NCBI GenBank assembly: GCA_030248195.1
Contig: JASAND010013110.1
Span: 29,807 to 93,806 of the forward strand
Direction of reading: 5' to 3'
From: Trissonchulus latispiculum
Taxonomy: Eukaryota; Nematoda; Enoplea; Enoplida; Ironidae
DNA: 64,000 nt
The translations under genes and the position numbers were made by a program. The notes beneath the pieces are model-generated. The model saw only the letters and a program-made list of their open reading frames with translations, was not told the DNA's origin and ran no database searches. Below are positions 36,301 through 48,800 of this stretch, piece by piece (positions within the stretch are counted from its first letter, which is position 1; every line of letters begins with the position of its first letter).

Positions 36301-39300
36301 CGGAGCCCCCAGAAGCTGAGAAAATTTTGTAAACCAGAGGAAAATCCTTAGTGGAAATTCTCAAAAGTTTAGTTTCGGCAGGCAGTAAAATCCTAAAATA
36401 TAAGCATATTATACTGCTAAAAGGCAAAAATTGTTAAAAATATGCTTTGGCAAATTTTTCATCGCTAAAAGAACTTCATTGGATAGCTGTCACTAGGCAT
36501 TCTAACTCTGCTAAGATTTAAAGGTGTCTACGTATAGAAATACGCGTCGACGGCGCGAAATTTTTTTGAAAATTTGCTTCAAAAAGTATGTGAAATACGT
36601 TTAATTTTCATCTGAGACAACTGAAAATTTCTACTCAAGGCCAAAAATTTTTGCGGAACTTTACGCAAAGCTCCGAAAAAAGTTGCGGAATTTTCAAAAA
36701 AAGTGCGGAATTTCGCAGTTTTTTTCGCAAAAAAACACAGGAAAGGAGGTAGGTTAAGCATGTGGTGCCAACTCTATGTTATATATCAGAGCAAACACTA
36801 TGCTCTGCTCGCTAAAGACCCACACCACCCCCGCAAATCAACCCTAGTGACCCCCCGCAAATTAGTACCTAGTTGAAACGGGGATACGCTCACTCGCTCT
36901 ATGTTATGTGCTTAAGCTCGAAAACACACGCAGTGTGTTAGCGAATTTGTGCCTGCTTCGAGCTTTAGAACACAAACACAGCGCAAGAAAATCTTTGAAG
37001 TGATGGGTCTAATTTGCGGCGGGGTGGGCCGTTAGCGAACAGAGCACAGGTTTTTTGCTCTGATAACATTAAAACGAAATTAAAAAATGAAATCGGATTC
37101 GAAAGGCATCACTTGGCCGCCAAAACAATATTTAAAATATTACGCACACTGAAACTAACTAACCAGGTAAAACTTTTCCATTAAGTTTATTGATTATGTC
37201 TTCGCATTTATCCTTGCTTTCCATTCTACAATATCAAAGAGTAGCAACTAAAATATTGTGCAACACCTCTGCAATGCAACATACCTAAAACATAGGCACA
37301 ATTTGAACAGTCCATTTTAGTCATGTGTCAGTTTTACTGTGTCAAAGCATCAAACAGAAATGAAAAGAAAACTACAGTACATTACAGACCGTACAGTATT
37401 GCTAAAGGTATTTTAGGGATGTTTGGGGAGGGGGGGGGGGGTAAGAAATGAGTTTTGAGGAGCAGTGGTGAGTTTTGGTAGTAACAGCCAGAAAGCGTTT
37501 TTGGCGCATTTTATAGGGAACAGTGCAAAATGTTTCCTCAAGATTTTGGCTGCTAAAGTACATATTCTTAGGTAAAAATAACTGGCGAAGCCGGAAAATG
37601 TATGAAAATTGGGTGGGGACGGAGAAAGCAAAACTACCGGAACGGAAGCGATTTGGGGGGAGGGGGGCAGCCCCCCCCCCTGTAAAAAATTGCCCGCTGT
37701 TTAGAACAGCGTTACAACAATTCCTACGAAAACAGTATTGTATCGACTATTAAAATGGTAGGGTGAATAAAATCTGACCTAGCAAAGCCGACACAGCGAC
37801 TATCACCAGAAGGATTTCGAAGTACCCGTGTTGAGATGACAGACCCTAGAGGGTTCAGAAGCTCTTCCAAGTTTTGCTCAGTCCATTCCCCAGGCAAATT
37901 GGCTATGTACAGATTCGTGGGGTCTTGCTCTTGTTGCTACAAACGAACAACAGTAAAAACAGTAGTACATAGAAAAAACATTAGAGATATATATGTTGTA
38001 ACGTATGTTTTGTTAGAAAAAAATGTTTGTAACATATACGTGCCACCAAACCAACACTATATAACACTCCAGAGTCTAACTCAGGTAGCTTTTACATAGC
38101 TTTATTTAAAACAATTTTTTCACTAGAAGCAATATTATATTCTTCTTTAGACGAATTTCTTCAAGCAAGCCTGGGATTTTCAAGACAAAATATGTGAAGG
38201 GACGTGGGGAACCAACCCGCTACAGGGGGCGGAGGTTCCAAAATAGCCAAAAACCTCAAGTATGGCACAATTAGCCTGTTTCATATTTATACTGCTATTA
38301 CTAAGCTAAAAAGTATTCAAAACTTCAGTTTTATTAGAAAATATTTTGAAAATAGACGATTCCAAAATTTCCGAAAACCTCTAAAGTTCCAACTGAGTTT
38401 GAAACGTTTTCGCTATTTTGACCACAAACCCTGAAAACTAGGCATGTCCTGGGCACGGAACGTTAAGTGATTGAGGGTAAGACTGCACCCAGGGCGGGTT
38501 CATGGGGTCTAGACTCCCTTCTGGGGCGACAAAATGAAAAATGTTTGCTAATTGTATGGCAAAAACAGCTGTGTTTAAAAAATTTTCGCGCCTTCGGAGC
38601 GATAATTTACTTTTTACAAGAAATAAACATTCTACGTACTACTTTTTGGCAAAAATTCTTCAACTTCTGGGGGCTCACTCCCCAGACTCCTGTTGCATTT
38701 TACCTTGGACACCACCTTTTTTAAAATCCTGGGTGCGGGCCTGACTGAGGGAATCCCAAAGGTGAAAGTAAAAACCCTCAATAAAAACCCTAGAAGTTAT
38801 GCTCGTCATTTGTACAGGAGTCCGAGTAGTTGTATACGAATCTAACAAGAGCGTTTTCATAATGCTAAGTCTGCCTCGAACTGCTAGTAAGTCTCAAATG
38901 CAACCAGAGCTACGTATATTATGTTTAGAGATCGAATATCCGGCTAATTTTGGTATCCGGATAATATAATTATCCGATTTGAGAAAAATATACGGATATC
39001 CGTTTACACTTCAGACAAAGTGTATATACAGACAGAGGCACCAATGGAATAATGATATAGAAGTTATGTGCTCTTCTCTCCTGGCTCCGTGATGTATTGG
39101 TTGCCCGCCTGACTGCAGTCCGGGAGGTCCGTGGTTCGATTCCCGGCGGAGCCAAATCCTTATAGCAGTCTGCCAGAAGCCCCTCTCCATGAGTAGTTTT
39201 TGTCTTGTGTCTTTGTCTTGGCGAGGCGAGGCTAGACTCCGTGTGTCCCTGTCTCGAAAAAATCCAAATCTTTACGCAATGAAAAAGTTAAATCAACCAT

Positions 39301-42300
39301 TCTGTTTAGCTTAAGTTTTGAATAGACGGATAAATCAGATATTCGTAAAAAATAAAAAATGTGGCGGTGAAAAAATATCCGGTGCCGCCATTCACAGAGG
39401 AACAAAAAATACAAAAAACCAACTTGTGAAACGATCTTGAATGAAAAGAAAAAAGAAAGGACCAAGGAAATACACCATTTGGACAAACCCTCAGTCCCAA
39501 CTACAAGAAGATGAAAAATAGTCTCCAAGGAATTAAATCCAGCCCGGCACGGGGTGACTAACATTATTTTACAAACTTTACCTTAGCCATCTGGGCCTGC
39601 ATTCCAGAGGCTTGAAGTGCCTTCACAGCTTGACCGGCTGCATCCTTATCCTCAAAGTCAACAAATCCATAACCTAGAAAACCGTATATACGATATAAAA
39701 ATACACGAAATTACGTAAAATGTTATGTCAAATAAAATACCTAATAGTACGTACTTAATCCACAACTACTAAGGATAAAAGGGACCGAATTATGTACAAA
39801 GACTTTAAGGATAAACTCAATTTCGACAGTGAGTGAATAGCTTTTTACCCTTCCATTACGGTTTCCCTAGCGCGGCCAGTAGGCACGCTGCTCCAGTTGA
39901 ATGGTCTGGAAAATATTAAATTCTAATATTAAAAAACTGGATCTTCGCTCCACCGTAAGTATATATTAATTAAGGTTTGCTACCTAATTTGAGAATTTAG
40001 TTGGTTTCTTGAGAAAAACAAAGGTCTGTATATATAGGATATACATTATTTTTGCTTTTTAGCTAATTTTACTTACATTTTACTTACGAGAGAAAAATAA
40101 GATAAAAAGTAAGTACCAAAGTAAATGAGAATCGGCATTATTTCCTTATAAAAGGCGTGACAAATTCACTTTGATCTCCTAATTACACAATTAGCGCTAA
40201 TGTTGTTTATTTTCATGAGATGAGGAAATGCAATTCTATTTAAAAGTGAAAAATTATAGGGTATTTCTCATTAATTATTAAACAATTTGGAAAACACCAG
40301 GTTAATTTATTCCATATGAATGTATGAATTTCTCCAAAAACAGTTTCTCAGTCCTTAAAAGTTTCTTACTCATTTCTTCTATATTCCGTTCAAACAAGTG
40401 TTTAGCTTTTATTATAGGAGCTTGCTTGAAGCTTAAACGTCTAGCGTCATTAGTGACACGCAAAGGGACCGCGTTGCAAAAGCATTCTCCGAAGCCTAGG
40501 AGGGTTCCGAGACTAGCCTAGGTGCTCATATTGGGTTTCAAAAATTTCTCCCAAGATAGGAGTGCTATCCACTATTCCCAACGTTTATCCTAAATTCTTT
40601 AGGAGAACTTTATCTATCTATGTATGACTCTCTTAGACAGCTCCTAGATATCCTCCCAAGTAGTATATACTATCCTAGGAGAATCCTGGCAACGCGGCCC
40701 AGCTTGCTGGCACGCACGCACAGTCGCATACGCACCTTTACACTGGTTGGTATTTTTGTCTAGGATGGCTTTGGTGCTCACAATCTTCCCATACTGTCGG
40801 CACAGTTCCTCCAGGTCCGCGTCCGTCGTGGTGGACGGGAGGCCACGAATGTAGAGATTGGTCTCACTGAGCCGTTCCGGGGAGTGGCCCCCCAGACCCC
40901 CACCTGTCTGGGAAGAGGCCGCAGAGGAGCCTCCGTCCCCATTTTCCAGGGTTCCGGCATAACCACCACCGTTCTGATAGTGATGATGATGTGCCCGGAA
41001 AGCCTAAAACATCAATAAGATCAACAAAATAAGCACATCACACTTGAGATCAACAAATATACGTATACAGTACCTAGCAGAAGAACATAAATTTCGACTG
41101 CGATTAGGGCCACTTCATGACAGAGTAGAGTAAAGTAGAGTAGAGTAGAGTAAGGTGGAGTTAAAATTAAAATTACTTAATTCCTTCACTCAGTATAATT
41201 CCACTCAAGTTCTACTATCTCTCCATTATATACTTTGTTCCACAAAAGGACCGAGTTAAAGCCCTAAAAAAGTTCCATGGTATTTCCGTACACATCAAGC
41301 CCATGCAAGAGAGTGTTTAATGTTTGATGAAAAGTTATTAAGTTTGGTGTTTCAAAAACGGTCAAATCAAAGAACTGTAGTTGGAATTTTGAAACTTGGC
41401 GAAGTAGGCACTAAGTAGTCTTAGGACTTTCAATGAACAAAGATGAACAGCTTCAACTATAACGTTGCTCGAATCTTCATAACCAATAAGCTGCTAAAAT
41501 TAGAATTTTTTCAACAAAAATTTCTTTTGTTGTATATAATGCAATTTCAGCACTAGCTATATATACGTAAGCAACGTTTAACTGAAGACATCTTTTAAAA
41601 GAATAGATATATACGCTATATTATTAATAAATTGAAAAAGTTTAAAGTTTTTTTGCAAACAAACATTTTCAAGCAATTTCTGCAGACGAACATTCCAAAT
41701 GTTATCTACTTTTTGAGGCATAGGATGACAGTATGACAGTCGAGTCGATTTTGGAGGCAAAAAATAGTCAAATTGTCAGCCGGCACAGAATTGTGATGCA
41801 AGCAAATTACTAATCATCAGCATAATGACATTAAAACCACTTTCTAAACCTGTTACGTACGTATTCTGCTTTAATGTGCGTTTATCCAAACGCTATAGTC
41901 TTGTGTATGAGACAAGTTTTTCAACAACAAAGTCGACAGACAAGGGTACATAGACAGATACGTACGTATGCACAGGGTTTAGCCTATTGCAGAAAAAGCT
42001 TTAACTTTAACAGATTTGGTTGACTGGTCCTAAGAATAGGGAACAAACCGCGACTAGCTAAGATCAAAAATAAAACCAAGCCCCCCCCCAAACTCCAAAA
42101 ACCAGTCAAGATAGCAAAGGTTGATTTTTAGGAAAAAACGCCCCTTAATCCCAGACTGAAACAACCAAAGCGCACTGGTGCAAATCCGCTTACGCAAGCA
42201 ATCCAGGAATAAAGGGGCCCCCTAGATTAGCAGATCTTATTGTTGCAAATCTGTTGCCACTACGTATACGTAAATCTACTCATCATTACTGCAAGTTGTT

Positions 42301-45300
42301 TTTGCATTTTTCCTGCATTTTGGCGAGTCACCAAATGAGCAAGCCATCAGGGCTAAATTACATTCCTTTATTAGTATTTCCACTTTTTTGCTTCTAGATC
42401 TCATTTTCTTCAATTATATACTCATTAGATTACGTCACTCTACAGTACTGTAGCGTTTACAACAGAACCGTAAACATCGTCATTACGGTTCACTGGGCCA
42501 CACCACCCCGCCTTCAACCGGTTTTTCCAGACTACTACTGAACCGTATCTTAGCCAACTGAGAGACCAAGTTCGAACAATAGTGTGCGTTCGTTCTAGTC
42601 TAGCCCGAACAAAACAAGCCCGATACGTCACTAAATTAGCACCCGTTTTCCCCCGGCAATTGTCACCGCAGTCTTACGGTAGGTGATTTCCTGTGCCCTA
42701 TAAAAGGTCCTGCCACCGCCTTTCATCCTTCCATTCTTGTCCCGTCCCCCTGTACGCTAGAAGACTGATGCCGTCTTGTGATGATAAGCTGATAGCCGAT
42801 ATTATCAGACAAATCAGGATAAGACGATTGACCTCTTCCCACCATAGATCAACCAAAACCACGGCTCGATGATGGTTTGGTTGATCTGGTTAGCTGTCAG
42901 CTGCAGACTGGCTGGAGCCAGCTGGCCACTGGGAAAATCCCAGCTGCAGAACCCGGAAGTCCCAGATCAGAGCAAGATTTCCGGATTAACGGAAGACAGG
43001 ATGATCCCCCTAAATCCGGTAGGGATCATCGAAAGGACAAAGCTGATCCAGGATTTGATCAGCGCGGAAGCCCAGAGATCCCAGAGGGCCGTAAATCGAC
43101 AGAATCCAAAAATTCGACGACTGTTTGGCGACGCGGAGGATGAGGCAGAGGAAACTACAATTTACCTGAAGCCGGTCTCTACAAACCAAGGTAATAAGGA
43201 TTTATAGGAACAATTTAGGTTACGTACCATTATTTTTCCTTTTTCGGAGTTTATTTCTGGGATGATAATAAAGATGTAATGATAACAAGGTAATAATGAT
43301 AACACATTTCTTGATTTTTACTACGCCAATAAAGCGGGGGATCTCCCTCTCTAACTAGCGAAGTTTGGAAGTGAAACTAAGCTGTGGCGTTTTAATGGGG
43401 GGGGGGCCCACTCCACTTTTTGTGACCAAACCCCACCCCCTCTGGGTTTATTTTAGTGGGGGGGGGGGGGGGGGGCGGGTGGCGGGGGCCCCCCTCCACT
43501 GTTTGCCCCCCCACTCGACTCGGCCCCACCCCCACTTTTTTGGGCTTTCCCACCCCCCCCACTCACCCTAAGGTGCCCAGAAATTGCCAAATTTTTAGGA
43601 ATTTTGGTCAAAATTTTCAAAATTTTTCTGGCTTCGCCGGAAATTTTTGATCAAAAATCGCCTTTTTTGGTGCTAAAACTTGATTTTTGAGCACTTTTAA
43701 GCATAGTTATAGCAGTGTAGGTGGAAAACAGGCTGTTTATACAGCATTTTAAGCATTTTTGGCCCATTTTATTTCCCGAACCCCCCCCACACTTTTCGAC
43801 CTCTCCCCCCCCCACTTATTTTTGCCTAAAATAAACCCAGCCCCTTCCCTCCCCCACTCGTCCCCAACAACTTGTTTGGGGCCCCCCTCTCACCCTAGGG
43901 TGCCTAGAAAGTGCCAAAGTTTTTAGGATTTTTGATCAAAAATTTCGCCGGAATGTTTAGGTCTAATATCGTCTATTTTGGAACCAAAACTTAATCTTTG
44001 AGCCCCTTTTAGCTTAGTTTTCTTTACAGCAGTGGCAGTATATGTAGAAAACAGGCAACGTTTACAGCATTTTACCATTTTTATCTTTATCAGACCACGT
44101 TTGGTTGTGTGGGGGACGCCATCACTTTTTGGACTAAAACCCCAGCTAAATTCAAGTTAATACTTGTTCACACTGTTCAGCTCAGAAGCAAAGTACCTGT
44201 TTCAAGTAACTTTCGAAGAAAATTTCGGTCCCCTCTATGACATTCGTGACTCCAGACCTGGGGGGGGAGGTGCTACCCCTGGCGTCCCCCAATCAGACAC
44301 TTTGATCTAGGAAAAGGGACCTATGCTATGCTAACAAGAACAGTTGCCTGTCTAATAGCCCAGAATATCTGGGCCCTATGCATATGTTATGGAGTAATGA
44401 ATGAATTCACACAGTTCTCTTACTACTTCTTTCAGTCCTCTAGTAAATCTGACAAGGAAGCGGAAACAACTGCTGGGATACGAACCGCCGAGCATTTCTT
44501 CGAGCACATATAGATACGTATATACTTTGTTTTGTTAAAACCCTGTCCGATCTCACACAGCAGAAATAAACACAGCAAACTTGCAAGTTAAACTTGTTCG
44601 AATGAACCTGTTAATCTATTTTTCTCATTTAGATTCCTCAATTTCTTGGAAAGAAAAGTGGGATTTACCGGAAAAGTCTGGGGATGCCGCTCAACAGTTT
44701 CACTTTCATCTCACTCCCAGGCCTGATCTGGGCCAGAAGGGAGCCGCCCAGATCCAAGACGCCCGACTCTGGATTCATCCAGGTTGGGGTGGATCAAGCC
44801 CCACTCATCGGTTAATGTCAGTCACAGTTCACCAGGGCCAAGCTGCAACAAACATTTCCAAACTGCCAACCACCCCATATCACAGACGATTAAAATCTTC
44901 TCTCTTGCATTCATCAAAACGGGCATCCCCGTTGCGAACGGGCCAATGGGTAATCAGCGGAGTAGCAGGTGGTGGTAGCGAGCAAGATCAGAAAGGCGAC
45001 TGGCAAATCGTGCCACTCAAGAACCACCTGTCCGGATTACCGCTATCACCACCAGCTGCTGATATACTGATAAGATTATCACCCTTATCAGCGAGTGATA
45101 AGCCAGTAAATGCCGAAGGCGCCTTCTCAGCTAAAGTCCATCCACAACTGCCCATACTCGAACTGACAATGAGAAATTCGGCGTCAATGAACGGAAAAGA
45201 AACCAACTTCGATGATCAACGATCTGCCAGAAAAGGTCGAAGTTTACATTCGAAGAAATCGAGAAAAACGAAAAACAAGAAGAAAAAGAAACACAGAAAT

Positions 45301-47018
45301 CAGAAAAACAAAAACAGCATGCGAGGAGTCGAAGCTGGAACAGATTTGACAGTTCTCGAAGAAGAGCAGCAGCATTCGGCGAAGGAAGAAATGGAAGAAG
45401 AAGACGACGACAACAACGACGACGAAGAAAAAGATGACGACGAGATCAGCTGTGATCCCCAGCTGGCCTGTTGTCGGATCACAGAGATCATTGACGCCCG
45501 GAATTTGCCGGAAGTGATCTGGCCCAAGGCCCGGATCCGGCATCACTGCTGCCAGGGCCGCTGTAGTAATCCCATGTACGATCCATCGCTCAAGTCCATT
45601 GACGACTACAAGGAGCGCTTTCTGCAGGGCGTTCGGCCGATCGGAGGCGTGCCCTGCTGTATGGCAACGGTCAGCCGGCCGCTACGCTTTCAGCTGCAGC
45701 TGCAGCGAAAGAATAGCATAGAGATTGAGGAACACGAGCTGAAGGATGCCATTGAATGCGGCTGTATCATATGAATGAACAGTGGAAGACAGGGAATTGA
45801 TAAAAACTCTATCTGTTCAGGAGGAAAAACGTCTACGTCGAGGAAACGCGATAACTGAACTGACTGTTGATTGGTTTTTACCCTGCATATATTTTGAACA
45901 GAACTAAAGAATATACTTTGAACAGAAGAATATTTGTGAAAAACCATATATTTGAAACTTTGTACTATGCTATTTGTCATCTACTGTACAACGTTATGTA
46001 GCTATCCAAGATCTGCGTATTAAGCTGAAAATAAGTTGAATTGATTTGTCGGTAACAATTAAAATGTTAGTCAGCATCTATAAACTGCCTTGAAAATCAC
46101 TGTTTCAAGTTTCCATCTGAAGTATACAAGTCTGATTTCAATCTACTGCTTTGTAAATTCCAAAATTCCCACAATAAGCAAAACAATTGACAAATTTTAT
46201 TATTTTTACCTTAAATTTTCCAAACTTCGCCGGACTTTTAAAGAAATTTTTGCAGTTTTAGTTTTAAACCGCCTAAAATTATAAAATTAGCCATTTTTAG
46301 CAATTTTTGGCTGTTTTTACACAAAAAGATATAATAATATGTAAAAATTTGAAAAAAGAATGTATTCAAAAATATAACCTCCCATCCAGGGGCGGATCCA
46401 GGGGGTGTGTGGAAGGGGGACCCCTGTCACGATTCCAAGGTAGAAAAATTAAGGAGAAAAGGAGAAATGTTGAAAACGGGCAAAAACTCAAAACATTTCG
46501 TGCCTTCGGCGCGAATTTTCTAATTTTCAACCGCACCGATTTTATTGCAAAAACAAACAATTTATCTTCAATATGTGAGAGGTCCCGCCCCCCCCCCCCA
46601 AACCACCGGTGTAAAAGTTACCGCCACCCCCGTCACCAAATTCTGGATCCGCCAGTGCCCACAAAGGGGAGACTTCGAGCCCTCTCTTCACCCATAAATT
46701 TTGGCCTAAAAAGGTCAGTTTTCAGAGCAAGTAAAGCTCACATTTCTGTTCAGAGCAGGCTCAAACCGTTACGTATATAAGAGTCACAATAATGCACAAT
46801 AAGCAGTTCCTGAACATCAATTAGTCGCTACGTTAATCGAAAAACCTTGCAAACCTACGTACATGGTTAGTGGGCGGGACAAAGCCTCCGTAGGCAGTGG
46901 TAGGTCCTGGAAATACGAGGCCAAAGCTGGGCGGGGCAGTGGCACTGGGATAGGGAGGTCCGCAGGAGCCAGCCATGGTCGAGGTGGCTGAAGAATAACC
47001 CATCACACCCGGAGACAT
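33322..47018 (-). CDS. RBMS / alan shepard-type RNA-binding protein, two RRMs
   Basis: Exons 47018-46863, 41003-40736, 39673-39582, 37936-37779, 37225-37164, 35889-35765, 35385-35351, 34970-34772, 34419-34156 and 33453-33322 join in phase for 496 residues. RRM1 has [20 protein letters not shown] and [12 protein letters not shown]2 has [20 protein letters not shown] and VGFAR; these RNP2/RNP1 motifs and the segment [20 protein letters not shown] are typical of RBMS1-3 and fly alan shepard. Flanks are low-complexity: Ser/Gly/Pro-rich N-terminus and a Gly-rich then Tyr/Pro-rich C-terminus. The family binds AU-rich single-stranded nucleic acid and acts in mRNA control, often in neurons. The exon at 34970 can instead run on to a stop at 34748, giving 372 residues. 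ATG 47018 is the likely start, but an upstream exon is possible since the frame stays open. Confidence 0.88.
34732..34737 (-). promoter_or_regulatory. Poly(A) signal after the alternative RBMS stop
   Basis: TTTATT on the + strand is AATAAA on the minus strand, 10 bp beyond the stop codon at 34748-34750. It would end a short mRNA isoform if the donor at 34771-34766 is not used. Confidence 0.55.
39083..39250 (+). mobile_element. tRNA-derived SINE
   Basis: The head folds like a tRNA: GGCTCCG pairs with CGGAGCC as acceptor stem, and GGTTCGATTCC is an exact pol III B box. The T stem has mismatches, so it is not a working tRNA. A tail without tRNA likeness follows, with GGCGAGGCGAGGC, then an A-rich end near 39250. 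It lies in the RBMS intron between the exons at 39582 and 37936. Confidence 0.7.
42699..42706 (+). promoter_or_regulatory. TATA box of the nested cystine-knot ligand gene
   Basis: TATAAAAG in the context CCCTATAAAAGG lies 163 bp before the ATG at 42869. It matches the consensus well and lies inside an RBMS intron on the opposite strand. Confidence 0.65.
42869..45774 (+). CDS. Secreted cystine-knot ligand, TGF-beta-like preproprotein
   Basis: Exons 42869-43190 and 44633-45774 join in phase (Asp codon split) for 487 residues. A signal peptide ([17 protein letters not shown]) starts it. A long pro-like region follows, then a strongly basic stretch ([21 protein letters not shown]) with possible furin sites, an acidic run ([17 protein letters not shown]), and a C-terminal domain of 107 residues (381-487) with ten Cys: [19 protein letters not shown]. 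The C-x-G-x-C, the CC about 30 residues later and the final C-x-C follow the TGF-beta plan and spacing. [11 protein letters not shown] also recalls the W-P segment of noggin/trunk proteins. It should be secreted and signal between cells. The gene is antisense within RBMS intron 1. The receptor and subfamily cannot be told. Confidence 0.72.
43365..44100. repeat. Two tandem copies of a C-rich dispersed repeat in the ligand intron
   Basis: G and C homopolymer runs up to about 18 bases, then a 200-base AT-rich unit (TTCGCCGGAA..TTGAGC..AAAACAGGC..TTTACAGCATTTT) seen at about 43628-43765 and again at 43940-44085. The CTTCGCCGG phrase recurs near 14610, 37585, 46230, 52498 and 56955. Confidence 0.6.
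46386..46670. repeat. C-rich dispersed repeat copy
   Basis: Starts CCAGGGGCGGATCCAGGGGG and ends GGATCCGCCAGTGCCC, an inverted pair around GTGCCTTCGGCGCG and a run of C. It lies just downstream of the ligand gene, inside the RBMS intron. The same style recurs in the 52-kb and 54.7-kb regions. Confidence 0.55.
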
Positions 47019-48467
47019 CACAGCAACAAACAAACAATTAAAACCTAAACTGAAACACAAAAAACAAATACTAAATGTTACAACAAGTGCATATCGTACA
47101 TTGATTAACATAGGGTCGGATCATGGGGGGGCTTGTACCAAGAAAATGTTGAGGAGGCTCGTAAACGTGGATAGAAGCTTTCGAAGGGTTTTCTGCCATG
47201 GGTAATCTGTCGCAAAGTTGATGTCAATAGTAATAAGAGTGCAACCTTTCCCAAAATATGGGAGAAATATCAATTTTCAGAGAAAATTGTCAAAGGTTGT
47301 CCATTTTTCGAAAACTTTAGAACATTTAGAAAAACTTCTGACAACGTCGGAAGTTTCTTAGAATTTCGGGGCGAACACATTTTCCGGCCTATCCCATGCT
47401 CAATTTTTCTTTATCTCTTGCCCTTGGCGGCGGCGGCAGAGTTTGCATCTTGTCTGAGTTGGGAGGGGGCTTCCACTCTCATACTCCGGGTATTACCCCA
47501 TGTTATAAATATGCAACTGAGTTAACGTTGTAATCTGATATACGCACTGGACTAACAAAAAATTGAATCGAAAAATGGACTTCGGACTTGTCCTCTGCAA
47601 CCCCGACAAAACTTTGTTGCACCAAAACTGGGGCCCAGAACCCTTGGCATCTCTTGCGAGTCGAAAAAATTCTAATTTCGGAAAATCGAAAAATTTCGCT
47701 GTTTCTACATATACTCGGTGCAGTAATGGTCCCTGCACAAGAATTCGGCAAATGGATGAAGTTTTGCAACTTCCAAGGCTGACAGGTACTAAACAAGATA
47801 AAGGATCGACATTAAAAACAAAGTTAAGAAATAGTTCAAGATATCACTGCGATAGTTTAAAGTATACGAAGGCGGAAAAATAAATATGTACCTACTAGAA
47901 GACTATTTAGAACAAATTTAACAAAAGCGATTGTTGTTTAAAAGTTAACTCCATTGAAGAAACCTAAATGGCAGGGAGGCTCATATAATAATTATACAGA
48001 AGTCCATTAAACAAAGGATTTCCCCAGACAATCGCCGAGAAAAAAGTATGGAGCAATTAAGCCAAATCTGTAATCTTTAATGGCAGCAAGACTTAAGTAT
48101 CAATTAAAGCAATAAGGCAAGAAAGATATATACGTATAAGTAGGTATGAAAAGAAACCCCCTTTCGAGCTTAAACGTAGTAAACGACAAAAACTATCATT
48201 TTATGGGTACAAACAAAGTATGTAACACCGAAAAAACTTCAGAGGTGTAAAGGTCGATGAGTAACACAACTTTTACCCAAACAGCGGCATTAAGTTAGGT
48301 GCAATCCTTGGTATCACACTTAAACAAAAAGAAGTTGTTGCTGAAAAGTATTACTAACCAAAAGGTACCAAAAAAGTAATATTTTGGCCTGTTTTATCTG
48401 AACAACTGTATCGCCAAACTAACGTTTTAATTAGCAGTAAGACACACCAAAAGAAGGAGCAGTGTAA
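47019..48467. other. Upstream of the RBMS start: no gene supported
   Basis: The region could hold RBMS 5' leader exons or its promoter, but no clear TATA box or exon chain was found. The + strand frame at 47563-47883 has no recognisable domain or signal and is not called. Confidence 0.4.
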
Positions 48468-48800
48468 AGACCGGTTCACAAGCTCTCGCTTGTCGCGTGT
48501 CGCATGTCGTAAGTCCCATGTCGCGTAGGATTTGCAGTATGTCGCATCTCGCTTATCGCAGTGACTGATGTTTTCACAGGCTGATGTCCTGTCGCAGGAT
48601 ATTCCAGTGCAACAATAGCCAAAGCCAATATTTCATAGGCTAGAGGCACGCGACACGCGACAAAAGTTAAAACTTTTTCAACTCCTTACGACACGCGACA
48701 ATTTGTCGCACGACAGTTTTGTCGCCACGAGCAGTGAACATGTGAACACTGTCGCGTATGCGACACGCGACATACGACTGAGCCTTTGAGCCGGCCTTAA
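48468..48800. mobile_element. Foldback element with GTCGCGTGTCGC words
   Basis: Ends are inverted: AGACCGGTTCACAAGCTC at the left, AAGGCCGGCTCAAAGGCTC from the right. Arms are strings of GTCGCRTGTCG-type words, inverted on the right (CGACACGCGACA). The end word CCGGTTCACA is shared with the TTAA-flanked MITE at 28082. No target duplication is obvious, although TTAA follows the right end. Confidence 0.7.

Noticed and set aside
39083..39154. A functional tRNA gene
   Set aside because: T-stem mismatches and a poor anticodon arm; the long unrelated tail fits a SINE.
44397..44515. Additional exon of the ligand gene after the CAG at 44434
   Set aside because: Joining it to exon 1 gives immediate in-frame stops; the exon starting at 44633 fits the phase.
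47563..47883. A 106-residue + strand gene
   Set aside because: No domain, signal, neighbouring exons or regulatory sites; overlapping frames of similar length exist on the other strand.
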